Shown: positions 44,500-57,635, counted from the stretch's first letter. The stretch: DNA of 64,000 nt from Hypericum androsaemum (GCA_963995505.1 OZ023189.1:3857155-3921154), one strand, 5' to 3'. A program made the numbers and translations. The notes: generated by a model from the letters alone, not told the origin.

Positions 44500-45003
44500 A
44501 TAATTATATATGTCATTTTATTATATATAAATTTTATTAAATATTAACCGTGCATGCCATTTTTCGTAGTTGGGCATGCCCATTAGTCATAATCAAATAT
44601 ACAATTTTATCGTAACCGGACATGTCATTTTATTATAAATCGTACATGTTATTTTATCGTAACCAGACATGATATTTTATCGTAATAGGACATGCCATTA
44701 GTCATATCCGGGCATGTCATTTTAACATAACCGGACATACCATTTTATCATACCCAGATATGCCATTTTATCGTACCGGGGTCTGTCATTTAGTCATAAC
44801 AGGGCACACTATTTTATCGTACTGGGTCTGCCATTTTGTTATAATTGGACATGTCATTTTATTGTAACCGGGCATGCCATTGTATCGTAATCGGGTCTGC
44901 CATTTGGTCATAACACGGCTTACTTTTTTATCGTACCTCGCCTGCCATTTTTTCATTACCAAGCATACCATTTTATCATAATCGGACATGCCATTTTATC
45001 ATA
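44500..45003. repeat. about 23-bp minisatellite (GCCATTTTATCGTAACCGG core)
   Basis: About 20 imperfect units of CATGCCATTTTATCGTAACCGG run directly to the breakpoint where helicase exon 7 sequence starts (45004). Spacing is regular but units vary, and there are no unique spacers, so it is a minisatellite. Confidence 0.88.
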
Positions 45004-47906
45004 AAGAGGTTGTTTCTTTCTTATGGAAGCTGGCTGATGGTTGGCGCCCATCTCATACAAGAGGAAGCTTACCTCGTAATGTTGGAGCATCGGCCAAGTT
45101 GTTAAAACACAGCAGAATCACCAATCATTTATCATTAATTTGGTCTGTGGATGTTCTCAGAGAAGATCTTTTTCAGACTTGTTATGAGGGTCTGAGACAT
45201 CTTGTCTTCGAAAGATGTAGGACTTGCGACGAAGAATCTTGAACCGTTATTCTGCGAGTATTCAGCTGAAAAGACGCAGCTCTGCCAATATAAATGTGTG
45301 GAGAGTTAAGTCGTGCTAATTATTTGATCTTAAATGAGCAAGTATGATTAAGAAGCTTAGCCGTTATTTCGCATTCTATTGCACCATTGCTGCTCTCATC
45401 AAAGTTCCGTCAAATTGATTTGGGGTCCCCCAGGAACTAGGAAGACAAAGACAGTAGCTTGTTTGTTGTACTCATTGTTAAAAATGAAGTGCAAAACGAT
45501 GACATGTGCTCCAACTAACATTGCAGTGGTTGAAGTTGCCGCTCGAGTCTTGAAAATCGTTGCTCATTCTCTTGAACATAAATCGTACGGGATTGGAGAT
45601 ATACTTCTGTTTGGAAACCCAAAGCGGATGAAAGTTAATAAAGAAAGTGACCTTCTTGATATCTTCCTTCAGCATCGTGTGGACATGCTTAAAAATTGTT
45701 TGGTTGCAGCTACTGGTTGGAATGCAAGTCTGGCCTCCATGATATGCTTGCTTAAGGACCCTAAAAAGCTATACGATATATACTTGACTGAAAACACATT
45801 TGAAAGTGATGAAGAGAAGAGGAAGAATATCTGGAAATGGAAAGAACGTGGTGGATAAGTGCACAAGCCGGAACAGGAAGAATATCTGGAAGGAAAAAAC
45901 AACAAAGAGGGATAAAGAGAAGACCAAAAGCGCTCCAGAGTACAAAAAACATCGACAAGGGAGAAACAGAGATAGTCCTTCTAACCGCAACAAAGGGCCA
46001 GAAGCAGAGGACAAGAAAGAAGGTAGACAATGGACATTTGAGGAGTTCTTTAAGAAGCGTTTCAAGTCCTTTGGAGATCAGTTGAGGTGTTGCATCGTAC
46101 ATTTTTGTACACATTTGCCAACTTCGTTTCTTTCTTTGAGAGCAGCAGAGAAAATGATTGAAGCTCATAGTCTGCTAAATTCTTATTGGATGCTGTCCAG
46201 CAGCATCAATGAGGGTGAAGGGTTCGGCCGCGTCCTCAAGAGAGTAAGAAGCAGAGCACATAAATCTTCAATGCTGGATGATGCAAAGCTAAAGTGTCTC
46301 CAGACACTAAGATTGCTTCCTCAAAAAATTCAGAATGCATCCATCAATAAACCTGTTCCCTAACAGGGAGTTCTACAACAAGCAAATTTTGGATGCTCCA
46401 AACGTCTCAGAAGCAAGTTACCAGCGACGGTTTCTTAAAGAAATTATGTTTGGATCTTACTCATTTATAAACATTGGTCATGGACAAGAGGAACTTCATT
46501 GGAAGAGCAGGAGAAACATGGTTGAGGTTGCTGTTATCGATGACATTGTTGAAAGGCTCCGTGAAGGTACAACATTATTTCTTTGTATTGCCTATAAAGC
46601 TTAGGTGATATTGAACATTCTTTTATTTTCCATGCATAAATCATTGGCTAAGGAAAAAAGCTACGCATAGTTGTCATATCACCATACAAGGCTCAGGTCA
46701 AGGCAACTGAAGAGAGAATTGGAAAATATAGTACAGATCCTAGTGGTGATTTCTCTGTGAAAGTTTGTTCTGTGGATGGTTTCCAAGGTGTGAGGAGGAT
46801 ATCATAATTATTTCCACTGTTAGATGCAACAGGGCTGGAAATGTGGGCTTTCTTTCTAATGAACAAAGGACAAATGTAGCACTAACACGTGCAAGGTAAT
46901 ACATCCTTAAAACTCAAACATTCTTTTCTAGATATAATCCATGATGATCTGTTCAATGTACTAATAATACTTTCGTTAAGGAATTGTCTGTGGATACTCG
47001 GGAATGAACCCACTTTAGCTAGAAGCCGGTCCATTTGGAAGAAGTTGGTTGATGATGCCAAGGGACGAAGATGCTACTTTAATGCTGAAGATGACAAGAG
47101 ATCATCCTGTGCCATTACAGTTTCATTGTTCGAGCTTGGCCTACTCAATTCCGATTCAATATTGTTTAGAGATGCAAGATGGAAGGTATGACTAGTGCCA
47201 GCATTTTTCTTGCTCTTTGGATAATGGAATGATGCAATTTTTGTGCCAACAGCATTTGTGATGTTTGTTCTGCATTTTTCTTCCAGTTTTGACTGACAAA
47301 TAGAAAAAAGCGCACATAAAATTCGCTGTCATTTTAACTGCAGATCATATTGTGTGATGATTTCCTCAAATCTCTTAAGAAAGTAAGGGACCTTGGTAAT
47401 CACAAAGGCGCTATTTACGTGTTGCAAAAGCTTGCTGATGGTTGGCGCCCATCTCGCACAAAAGGATGCTTACCTTCTATTGCTGGAACTTCGTCCATGT
47501 TGTTAGAGCACTGCAGAATCAACGATCATCAAATGTTGATTTGGTCTGTGTATATCCTCGGAGAAGATCGGCATCAGACCCTCAAGTTATGAGGATGTGG
47601 AACATCTTGCCTCTGAAAGATATGGAAGGGCTTGCTAAGAATCTTGAAACAATTTTCAGCGAGTATTCAACCGAGAAGATCCAGCTTTGCCTTTTTAAAT
47701 GTCTCTTTTCGTCGTCGTCAATAAAACAGAAAAAAAATAACTTTTTTTTTCCCGAGTGCCACACTTATCTCCTTAGACTTCTGCTATAAGTAGAATATAT
47801 AGTGGAACAAGCTTGGTTGTTATTATTCATTCTACTACATCATTGCTGATCACAATTTTTTTTTATCTTCAATCGCTTCAAGACTGTCAAGACAGTTGGC
47901 TGCCTA
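45004..47906 (+). pseudogene. helicase gene 5: chimeric SEN1-like pseudogene
   Basis: Two paralog types are joined out of order. 45004-45387 is the 3' part of exon 7 plus intron 7 of the gene 2/6 type, with a 2-bp deletion near 45179 (frameshift). From about 45388 it is gene 1-type exon 3, joined at TGCTG shared by both parents. Walker A reads GPPGTRKT, with the last Gly changed to Arg. Exon 3 has a frameshift and stop near 45856. About 420 bp of the gene 1 layout (DEAA, GDERQ, intron 3, start of exon 4) are deleted at a CAGA shared by both sides (46330-46334). The exon 5 acceptor GCAG has become GCAT. In exon 5 a 1-bp deletion disrupts the FQGGEED codons (about 46790). Exons 6 (about 46982-47187) and 7 (47343 on) are recognisable, but the exon 7 donor is lost. 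Nothing functional can be encoded. Confidence 0.88.
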
Positions 47907-48451
47907 AATGACATTTGAACCTAATATATATGGACAAGGACCAATTCCGGTCATAGTTATGGCAGAAGGTTTGTTGGGCTATACGGGCCGGGTCGACCCG
48001 CATGGAAAAGGGTCGACCCGGTAGGTGTGAAAATGACATTTGAACCTAATATATATGGACAAAACAAAAATAAGATAAAAAACTGATAGGTTCTTAAGGT
48101 TAGATATATTGTACTAGGAGATCCACTTCATAATTTTTTAGTCTCTTAATTTTAAAAAATTAAACTGATTGGTCCTTATGTCCATTTTTTATCAATAATT
48201 TTAGTAGAATACCAAAATGCCCTTCTATTCAACATAAATCTATCATCTTATTCTTACTATTCCTATAAATGAAAAATATTAGATATATTGTACCCTAAAA
48301 TGTGGCAAGTCACTCGACGATAGTAATGTAAATATGAGGTTATCTATGTCTGCACTTAAGATATAATTTCGAATTTTAATCATTTTTGTCTTAATGGAGA
48401 ACGTTAAATTTCACTAGGGTGTCGTAGTTGGTCTTCTTAGTGACGGCATAA
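47907..48451. other. intergenic with inverted MITE-like fragment
   Basis: AAATGACATTTGAACC plus TAATATATATGGACAA occurs twice, at about 47907 and 48030, flanking a segment with GGGTCGACCCG repeats. 48088-48205 is the reverse complement of the MITE-like segment upstream of gene 1 (about 9287-9415), including TTAGATATATTGTACTAGGAG. The last five bases (CATAA) are the target site of the gypsy element. Confidence 0.65.
48447..48451. repeat. gypsy target-site duplication, left
   Basis: CATAA before TGATGTG; repeated at 57806-57810. Confidence 0.85.
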
Positions 48452-49761
48452 TGATGTGTGTCTAAAACACGCATTAAACGCATAGGATTTCGAGTCATTA
48501 TTGCATGTTTGTCTTTAGTTTAGTATCGTTTTAGTAAACATTTGAGTTTTGGATGACTAATGGGTTCTTTGTGCTAAATTGTAGGAAAAGGAGGCAAATT
48601 TGGAAAGAATTATACTTGGAGAAGAAGTCTGGCAGGGACAGCTGACTTTGAAGGGTATTTCGGTCAACTTTGGAGCCGAATCAAAGGATGCGTATTTGAC
48701 AGACAATTGAATATATTTCTTTCCTCTTTCCGTGCATATAAAGAACGCCTAAATCGGATATCGGAAGAGGAAGTTATGACCAAAATACTGAAGGCTGGTC
48801 TGGCAGAATATTATCAGCGAATATTCGGGACAATATTAGAAATTCGGTTTCTGCATCGCGGAAGACTCTCGAAACGACCCATTAGGTTTTTACACTTAGG
48901 AGGGCTTATATATAACCCTCTAGACTTATTTTAAGAGAACTTTTTTATTCCAGAGAACATATACCTTATTTTTGCCTTTGTCAAGACTATGAGGAACTAA
49001 ACCTCTAGGTTGATTCGAGGGAGGAGACCCTGGTTTTGGTTGTGAGGATCTTGGTTATTCAATTTAATTCAGTAGCATTTACTTATTCCTTGTGCTTATT
49101 ATTGTTCTTGGATGGTTTGCGTTTGTGAATTTATTCTTGAACATATTTGCCTTTGATTCTTGATTAGCGGTTGCAGTTAGGAATTGAACCTAGGAGCAAG
49201 GTTAATTCAGTGAGGAACGGTCGTTACTAAACTAATTAACTAAGAATAAGTAAGGCTAGTTTGTAGATACCAAGGTTTTGAGTATAATCGCTAGGAGTAG
49301 GAACATCTATTCTTAATGCTATTATCTTATAGAATAGAAATCGGTCGATATTCTGTCTATTAGGTGATAAACAACTAGTTAGGCGGTCGTTTGGCTAGTT
49401 GATTATTGGATGTTTGTGGTCTATTTGCGGTTGCGGGAGATTTACACCTACTTGCTACATGTGCTAGATTATCTTTTGTGATCCAGTGATCAACCAACCT
49501 GTCGTGCTACTCCGATCTCGAATCTGCCGCTTTTCTCTCATTGATTTTTACTCTTACTTCTCTCTTCTGCGTTTTGTTGATTTCGTTTGATCTACAAATC
49601 TCTCAAACCCCCCCTCCCCCCCCCTTTTACTTTCGTTTAAATAGTTAGATTAATTGAGTATTCGTTCCTCCTTGGATCTGACTCGGTATTTCTGCTTTCT
49701 TACTACAAATTAGTGAGCCGTGAATATCGGTTTATTTTGAGGGGCCTCGACACGCTCGTTA
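48452..49761 (+). repeat. 5' LTR of gypsy element
   Basis: 1310 bp, begins TGATGTGTG and ends CGCTCGTTA (the 3' copy ends CGTCA). A TATA box (TTATATATAA) lies at about 48905-48914, in GGAGGGCTTATATATAACCC. A C-rich tract (7 C, T, 9 C) lies at 49608-49624. Confidence 0.93.
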
Positions 49762-49766
49762 AAATT

Positions 49767-49784
49767 TGGCGCCGTTGCCGGGGA
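49767..49784 (+). other. primer-binding site
   Basis: TGGCGCCGTTGCCGGGGA, five bases inside the 5' LTR. This motif is usual in plant Athila/Tat-type elements, where a tRNA primes minus-strand synthesis. Confidence 0.8.
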
Positions 49785-49817
49785 GGTTTCGATTTATTTG
49801 ATTGATCTGACTCTGTA

Positions 49818-50584
49818 TGTTAACTCGTTCTTCAGGCTTAGGTACTTTACCTCTTGACCGGGAGATTGAGAAGACTGCAAAGGCAAACCGGAAGGCCAAA
49901 AGATAAGCTATTGCTTCTGGTGATTCTACCAGTGAGGGAGACTCTACTTCTTCATCTGACACTGAAAGCACTCCTGAAGATATTTCTAACATGGCAGACC
50001 AACAGCTTACCATGAACGCCATGGCAGACAATGATGTCAACCAACAACCGTTGTGCATTATTCTTCCTGATAATATTCCTCCGTTTGAGCTCAAGTCAAG
50101 TTTGATTCATCGGCTACCCACCTTCTATGGACGAGCTGGAGAGAATGTCAACAGACATCTGCAAGGAATTCACATTGCTTGCTTTACTATGAAACAAGCA
50201 GGAGTCTCTACAGAATTAGTCAAGCTGATGGCTTTTCCATTCTCTGTTGAAGACAAAGCTAGGGACTGGCTATACAGTCTTGAGCCAAGATCGATAACGA
50301 CTTGGGCAGAATTGCAAAAGAAATTCTTGGATAGATACTTTCCTGCTTCTACAGTGATATCTAAAAGGAAGGAGATTAGTGGCATCACCCAGCACTCTGG
50401 CGAGACGTTGTATGAATACTGGGAGAGATTTCAACAATTGTGTTCTAGTTGTCCACAATATCAAATTGCAGAGAATCAGCTCATACAATATTTTTATGAA
50501 GGACTCCTCCCTTCAGAAAGGAGCATGCTTGACGCTGCCAGTAGAGGTGACCTCATGAATAATACACCTGCTCAAGCAAAATAG
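49818..50584 (+). pseudogene. gypsy gag, disrupted
   Basis: The main open part (49991-50584, 197 aa) contains LMAFPFSVEDKARDWLYSL and ITTWAELQKKFLDRYFP, the Retrotrans_gag domain that builds the particle. In the same frame a TAA lies at 49904-49906, and the upstream ATG at 49818 is out of frame. The domain ends at TAG (50582-50584), although homologous sequence (LIERMAKN) continues. The element therefore cannot make full-length Gag-Pol. Confidence 0.88.
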
Positions 50585-50596
50585 CTGATTGAAAGG

Positions 50597-52363
50597 ATGG
50601 CTAAAAATACACGAGGACGTCAAAGTTCAGGAGAGCAGAAAGTCAACGAAGTGGGCACTTCTAACTTAGAAGAGAGATTCAATGAACTAGAAACATTTGT
50701 GAAGTCAGCCTTCAAAAATGGCTCAGCCAAGCCAATAGTATGTGGTGTTTGCTCTATTCCAGGGCACCATTCGGAAGCATATCATGATGTTGAAGAAGGA
50801 GCATACGTTGTGGGTAATAGTGATTATCAGCAAAAGAGGAAGTATGATCCATACTCTAATTACTACAACCCAGGCACAAGGAACCATCCCAATTTCAGAT
50901 ATGGGCCACCTCAAGGACAACCAAACCAAAGGGCACCACTTGCTTATGAAAACTCTAGGCCTGAGCCACCTCAACAACAAGCTGCTAATTCTTCCCAATC
51001 ATTGGAAGACCTTATTAAATCTTTGGCCATCAGCACCAACCAGAGTATTCAAAATCTTGCTAACCAAACTAATGCGAGTATCAAGAATGTTGAAAGGCAA
51101 GTGTCTCAGATTGCAGCTGATGTGAGAGAAATGAAGAATTCTCAAGGGAGACTACCATCTCAGACAGTGGTAAACCCAAGAGAGAATGCAAGTGCTATCA
51201 CTTTGCGAAGTGGGAAAACTTTGGAAACAACACCTGTCCTAGAAGAGAATACTCAAGAAGAGAATAAGATAAGTAAAATTGAGAAGGAGGTGGAGAAAGA
51301 GAATGAACCCATTAAATTGAAGCCCACGATAGAGATTCTTCCACCATTTCCTGGAAGATTTGCTAAAGCAAAGAAGGACACTGCCGAGCAAGAAATTCTG
51401 GAAACCTTTCGCAAGGTAGAAGTGAATATTCCATTGCTCGATGCCATCAAGCAAATACCGAGGTATGCAAAATTTCTTAAAGATCTTTGCACCAACAAAA
51501 AGAAGTTAGGCATGGATGACAAAGTTAGAGTGGGCGAAAATGCTTCAGTGATTATCAAAAGGAAGCTTCCCCAAAAGTGCAAGGATCCAGGTATGTTCAC
51601 TATTCCATGCACTGTTGGAAATACAAGAATTGAAAGAGCAATGCTTGATTTGGGAGCGTCTATTAATGTCATGCCACTGTCCATTTATAAAGTTTTGAAT
51701 CTAGGTCCTTTAAAAGATACTAGAATCATAATTCAGTTGGCAGATAGGTCTAATTCTTACCCTGAAGGAGTTCTAGAAGATTTGCTTGTTAAAGTAAATG
51801 AATTTATCTTTCCTGTTGATTTTTATGTGATTGATATGGATGATGATTCTCGCTCTAATTTTTCTCACATCTTGCTTGGACGACCATTCATGAAAACTGC
51901 TAGAACCAAGATAGATGTGCATAATGGAACTCTTTCACTCGAATTTGATGGAGAAGTAGTGACCTTTAATATATTTGATGCCATGAAGCACCCTCAAGAT
52001 TCTGCAACTGCTTTTTCTATTGATGTAATTGACCCGCTTGTCCAAGTTACTTTTGAAAGAGTATGTATCAAGGACTCCCTCGAATGGGTGATTCAAAATT
52101 CTGCCATTGATCAAGATGCAATCATGAAACTCGTGGAGGAAGATCAAGACAATATCATGGCTCTTTACTCACTCACAGAGGCCCCAAGAAGGTACGAGAA
52201 TTCTATAATTCCTTTACCAGTTACTAACGAACATATTCTCCCTTCTGTTGAACAGGCTCCCAAGTTAGAGTTGAAAAAGTTACCCGAGAATCTCAAGTAC
52301 GTGTATCTCGGCGATAAGGACACCCTACCAGTGATTATCTCCAAGGATCTTGCCATGTTTTAA
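50597..52363 (+). pseudogene. gypsy gag C-terminus and aspartic protease
   Basis: The open frame is 588 aa. The zinc knuckle CGVCSIPGHHSEAY (residues 49-62) has Tyr where the final Cys is expected, so zinc binding is probably lost. A Gln/Asn/Pro-rich stretch and a coiled linker follow. The protease carries the DLGASINVMP active-site motif and a later ILLGRPFM segment. The frame ends in TAA just before the start of reverse transcriptase homology. Confidence 0.88.
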
Positions 52364-54124
52364 GAGCAACAATTGATTGAAGTGCTGAGAGAACATAAAA
52401 CAGCCATTGGTTGGACATTGGCAGATATAAAAGGCATCAGCCCTTCCGTATGCATGCACCGAATTCTCTTAGAAGAAAATGCCAAGCCGAAGAGAGATCC
52501 ACAACGGAAGTTAAACCCAGCCATGAAGGTAGTCGTTATGAAAGAAATCATCAAGCTTCTTGACTTGGGTATCATCTACCCCATCTCCGATAGCCAATGG
52601 GTTAGCCCAATTCATGTGGTTCCGAAGAAGACTGGCCTTACTTTGGTCGCGAATGAGAAGAACGAACTGATACCTATGCGAGTCCAGAATGGGTGGCGTG
52701 TTTGCATTGACTATCGCAAACTCAATGCTGCAACAAGTAAGGAGTGCAATGAAGCTTTTGATAAACTGAAGTTGTTGCTAACCACAGCCCCAATTCTGCA
52801 ACCACCTAATTGGAATCTTCCGTTTGAGATCATGACCGATGCAAGTGACTATGCCGTAGGAGCCGTACTTGGACAACGAGTTGAGAAGAGCACTCATGTC
52901 ATCTATTATGCCTCGAAGACTTTGGATGGAGCCCAACGAAATTACTCCACCACGGAGAAAGAATTACTTGCCATTGTTTTTGCCTTGGATAAATTTCGTT
53001 CCTACCTTTTAGGAACAAAAGTCATTGTTTATTCTGATCATGCTGCACTCAAATATTTATTGGCAAAGAAAGAGTCTAAACCACGCTTAATTCGATGGAT
53101 TCTTTTACTGCAGGAATTTCACTTGGAGATTCGAGATAAGAAGGGACCCAAAAATTTAGTAGCGGACAACCTGAGCCGCTTGGAACGTGCTGAGGAACCA
53201 CTACCCATCTCAGATGATTTTCCCGACGAACAACTATTCGATGTCCAAACCGAAGAACCATGGTATGCAGACCTTGTGAACTTTATTGTAACTGGTAAGA
53301 CTCCTCCTGGTTTAACGAAAGCAAAAAGGCATAAACTTCATAGTGATGCGAAATACTTTATTTGGGATGAACCTTTTCTGTGGAAAATTGGTAGTGATCA
53401 AGTCATCCGTCGTTGCGTAACCTTACCTGAATGTGAGTCCATCTTGACTTATTGGCATACATATGCATGTGGAGGTCACTTTGGTCCTAGGAGAACTACT
53501 AGAAAAGTGCTAGCTAATAGATTCTATTGGCCTACGTTATTCCAGGATGCCTATGAATTTTGCAAGAGTTGTGACCGCTGTCAGCGAGTAGGGAATATAT
53601 CTCGTAGAAATGAGATGCCTCAAGTTGCTATACTTTTCTGCGAGATATTTGATGTGTGGGGAATAGATTTTATGGGACCTTTTCTCAGCTCTTTAGGCAA
53701 CATCTATATCCTACTTGCAGTTGACTATGTCTCGAAGTGGGTGGAAGCAAAGGCCACCCGAACTAATGATTCTAAAGTTGTTGCAGGATTTTTAAAATCT
53801 AACATCTTTAGTAGGTTTGGCATTCCACGTGCGGTCATCAGCGACCAAGGTACTCATTTCTGCAACCGCACCATAGCAGCATTAATGAAGAAATACGGCG
53901 TGCATCATCGTGTTGCTACCACGTATCACCCCCAAACCAATGGACAAGCAGAGGTATCTAATCGGGAGGTGAAACAAATATTGGAGAAAATGGTGAACCC
54001 CTCGCGGAAGGATTGGAGCTTACGTTTAGACGATGCTCTTTGGGCATACCGCACAGCATTTAAGACTCCGATAGGTATGTCTCCTTATCGCCTAGTATTT
54101 GGAAATTATGCCACTTACCTGTAG
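52364..54124 (+). pseudogene. gypsy pol: truncated RT, RNase H, integrase
   Basis: The frame begins with the RT fingers ([34 protein letters not shown]). It then jumps straight to [19 protein letters not shown] at the end of the RT connection, so the RT palm with its catalytic YxDD box is deleted. RNase H follows ([31 protein letters not shown]). Integrase has the HHCC zinc region (GGHFG...CKSCDRCQR) and core residues in [16 protein letters not shown] and [10 protein letters not shown]. It ends at TAG (54122-54124) after a frameshift. It cannot reverse-transcribe. Confidence 0.9.
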
Positions 54125-54165
54125 AGATCGAGCACAAAGCGTACTGGGCGATCAAGCGATGCAAC

Positions 54166-54558
54166 ATGGATTTCCATATGGCTGGCAAAGAGCGGAAGTT
54201 GCAGTTGCAAGAATTAGAGGAGATTCGTCTAGAAGCATATGAGAACGCGGCGATGTACAAGGAGCGTACCAAAATTTTACATGATAAATTGCTCCTTCGC
54301 AAAAACTTTATTGCGGGCCAGAAGGTATTGCTCTTTAATTCCCGACTAAAGCTTATGCCTGGTAAGCTTCGATCTCGTTGGACTGGTCCGTTCATTGTGC
54401 TTCAAGTGTTTCGTAATGGAGTTGTTGAAATTCAGGATTTGAACACGAACAACATTCTTACAGTGAATGGACATCGTTTAAAACCTTTTGTTGAGAATTT
54501 TGTAGGATCTCCAAATGAGACTGTGCATCTCGCACGACCAATATATACTACAGAGTAA
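54166..54558 (+). pseudogene. gypsy integrase C-terminal domain
   Basis: The 130-aa frame continues integrase after the frameshift. It contains GQKVLLFNSRLKLMPGKLRSRWTGPF, the GPF/Y module of gypsy integrases, and ends near the true end of pol. Confidence 0.85.
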
Positions 54559-56466
54559 TCTCGATGTTCCATCAAGCTATTGACGTTAAATTAGCGCTTA
54601 TTGGGAGGCAACCCAATTTAGTTTTCCCTTTTTAGATCTTAGTAGTTTATTTTTAAGATTTTTCTTTTTCTTTTAGTTTCTAATCGATGTCTTCTAGTTT
54701 TGCAGGAAAAAAAAGAAAAGGGTTAAGTCGAGGCGAGGAATCCACGCCACGAAGTGCACAGAAACTTTGGAAATTTATCGCATCGACCGAAGCCATTTCG
54801 CGACGAAGTGACGAGGAATTTTCTCTCCTCGCACTGACAAAGCCACCTGGCGCCGACCAAGCACATCAACTTTAGTTTTTCCTTCTACACCAAGCCGAAG
54901 CCGAGCCGTTGGAGCCGAGTGCATCTCGAAGCCGAAGCCGACGATTTTTTTTTACGGAAACAAAGATTCTCTTTCCGTTTTCCAAGCCTGAGAATTTTAG
55001 TCTTAATTGAATTCCTTTTCAGAATTTCTACGGGATTTGGACTCTCTTTCGCCTCATTATTCTTTTCTTTTATTATTATATATTTAAACCCCTGTTATGC
55101 TTACTTTAACTTATTCTTTTACAGGGACAGCACCTTAGCCTCATTATACCAACAGAATCGTCGAATTTCTTTTCTCACTCCAATTTTTATCATGCCTCCA
55201 AAGAACAATGTTACTCGTGCCAATCAAGATAAACGAAAGAGAGGAATGGACTCAGTGCCAACCGTCGATCTTCGCAATGCACCACCCGAGGGAGCCCTTG
55301 AACCCTAAACTTATTTGTTTTATTTATTTATTGTATTCTATTTTCTCGTACTTGTTATGTCTTGTGTGTTTTATTCTATTTGTTATATTTAGAGTCAACC
55401 TATATACCATGAGGACATGTTATTTTCTAAGTGTGGGTATGTCGGGCGTCACTAGTATGTTTGTTTTTGTTCATGAGGACATGTTGTTCTCTAAGTGTGG
55501 GGATGTTTAGTTGAAATATTTAGTATGGTTTGCGTGTCGAGTCAACCATCTGCTTGAACTTGCAACCTTGAATTTTTGACCCCTTAGCAACTTAAAATCT
55601 TTAGGAAAGCTCATGCCAAGATGAAATTAGCAAGGATAGGAATAAGCCCATATTGAGAAGTAGTTTTTGCTTTTCGAAAAAATCTCATAATTGGATTAAG
55701 CGACCACTAGTGTACAAGACTGATATAACACTTGAGAGAATTCGGGTGGCACGGCTGTAGTAACCAACTCCCGCCTGTATCATAAAAATATTTTTGCTGA
55801 CTTGCGTGAGGATTAACCGAGTGGCGTATAAGAAAACTTGCTGCCCTTCTAAGTTGTGAAAAGAAAAAAAATGTTTGAAAGGAATGGGAAAGGAAGGAAG
55901 GAAAATTGAAATGCGGAATGTGGAATGTAGAGGTGGAATGTGAATGAATGCTGGCGGAAGGGCAGTAGTCAGGTAAACAATTGGAGTTGATGTTGCCTCC
56001 GGCCTGACTAGGATGGAGCTTGAAGATCGTTATAGGTGTACAATCGGAGCAATAAAAAGTTGTAACCCGACCTATTGACATCTAAGAGTGAAGTCCCAAG
56101 TGCCATGCAAACTTGAGTGCTAACCATGCTAACCTAAAATGTTTTGGGATGAGGCCAAGCTAAACAGCACTATAAGTGCCTTAATATCCAGTCATGCCTG
56201 GTGCTTATTGATGTTGAGTCTCTAGTGGTCTTCACCGCTTTCTGAATGATTAAAATTATAGAGAACTACTTTAATTTGTGGGCTAGGCTTGAATTGTGAA
56301 ATTGACTTGGCATGAAGATTCCTAGGGATAGTTTGTTGTTGATGGTTCATAAGTTCAGTGTGGTTAAAATGCTAGTGCTCGTGTTGACAATATCTATTTG
56401 CGTGTTCTATATGAGTCTTTTGAGTCTGTCTTAGTTTAGAGTCTTGCTTGGGGACAAGCAAAGTTT
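54559..56466 (+). other. 3' internal region of gypsy element
   Basis: A long untranslated-type region. A 129-aa frame (54919-55308) has a hydrophobic stretch and a basic end (KRKRG), but I do not recognise it and there is no clear envelope signature. The phrase GAGGACATGTT.TT.TCTAAGTGTGGG occurs twice (about 55410 and 55474). It resembles extra polypurine tracts seen in this branch. Confidence 0.55.
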
Positions 56467-56479
56467 AAGTGTGGGGATG
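56467..56479 (+). other. polypurine tract
   Basis: AAGTGTGGGGATG lies two bases before the 3' LTR, in the position where plus-strand synthesis is primed. Confidence 0.75.
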
Positions 56480-56481
56480 TT

Positions 56482-57635
56482 TGATGTGTGTCTAAAACAC
56501 GCATTAAACGCATAGGATTTCGAGTCATTATTGCATGTTTGTCTTTAGTTTAGTATCGTTTTAGTAAACATTTGAGTTTTGGATGACTAATGGGTTCTTT
56601 GTGCTAAATTGTAGGAAAAGGAGGCAAATTTGGAAAGAATTATACTTGGAGAAGAAGTCTGGCAGGGACAGCTGACTTTGAAGGGTATTTCGGTCAACTT
56701 TGGAGCCGAATCAAAGGATGCGTATTTGACAGACAATTGAATATATTTCTTTCCTCTTTCCGTGCATATAAAGAACGCCTAAATCGGATATCGGAAGAGG
56801 AAGTTATGACCAAAATACTGAAGGCTGGTCTGGCAGAATATTATCAGCGAATATTCGGAACAATATTAGAAATTCGGTTTCTGCATCGCGGAAGACTCTC
56901 GAAACGACCCATTAGGTTTTTACACTTAGGAGGGCTTATATATAACCCTCTACACTTATTTTAAGAGAACTTTTTGATTCCAGAGAACATATACCTTATT
57001 TTTGCCTTTGTCAAGACTATGAGGAACTAAACCTCTAGGTTGATTCGAGGGAGGAGACCCAGGTTTTGGTTGTGAGGATCTTGGTTATTCAATTTAATTC
57101 AGTAGCATTTACTTATTCCTTGTGCTTATTATTGTTCTTGGATGGTTTGCGTTTGTGAATTTATTCTTGAACATATTTGCCTTTGATTCTTGATTAGCGG
57201 TTGCAGTTAGGAATTGAACCTAGGAGCAAGGTTAATTCAGTGAGGAACGGTCGTTACTAAACTAATTAACTAGGAATAAGTAAGGCCAGTTTGTAGATAC
57301 CAAGGTTTTGAGTATAATCTCTAGGAGTAGGAACATCTATTCTTAATGCTATTATCTTATAGAATAGAAATCGATCGATATTCTGTCTATTAGGTGATAA
57401 ACAACTAGTTAGGCGGTCGTTTGGCTAGTTGATTATTGGATGTTTGTGGTCTCTTTGCGGTTGCGGGAGATTTACACCTACTTGCTACATGTGCTAGATT
57501 ATCTTTTGTGATCCAGTGATCAACCAACCTGTCGTGCTACTCCGATCTCGAATCTGCCGCTTTTCTCTCATTGATTTTTACTCTTACTTCTCTCTTCTGC
57601 GTTTTGTTGATTTCGTTTGATCTACAAATCTCTCA

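Noticed and set aside
44500..45003. Possible CRISPR-like array of 23-bp repeats
   Set aside because: Units follow each other without unique spacers and vary in sequence, and the setting is a plant nuclear genome; it is a minisatellite.
48707..48934. 75-residue frame in both LTRs (also at 56737)
   Set aside because: It lies inside the LTR and overlaps the TATA box region; it is repeated only because the LTR is repeated.
54919..55308. Possible envelope-like gene in the gypsy element
   Set aside because: There is one hydrophobic stretch but no signal peptide, cleavage site or recognisable family, and the position alone is not enough.
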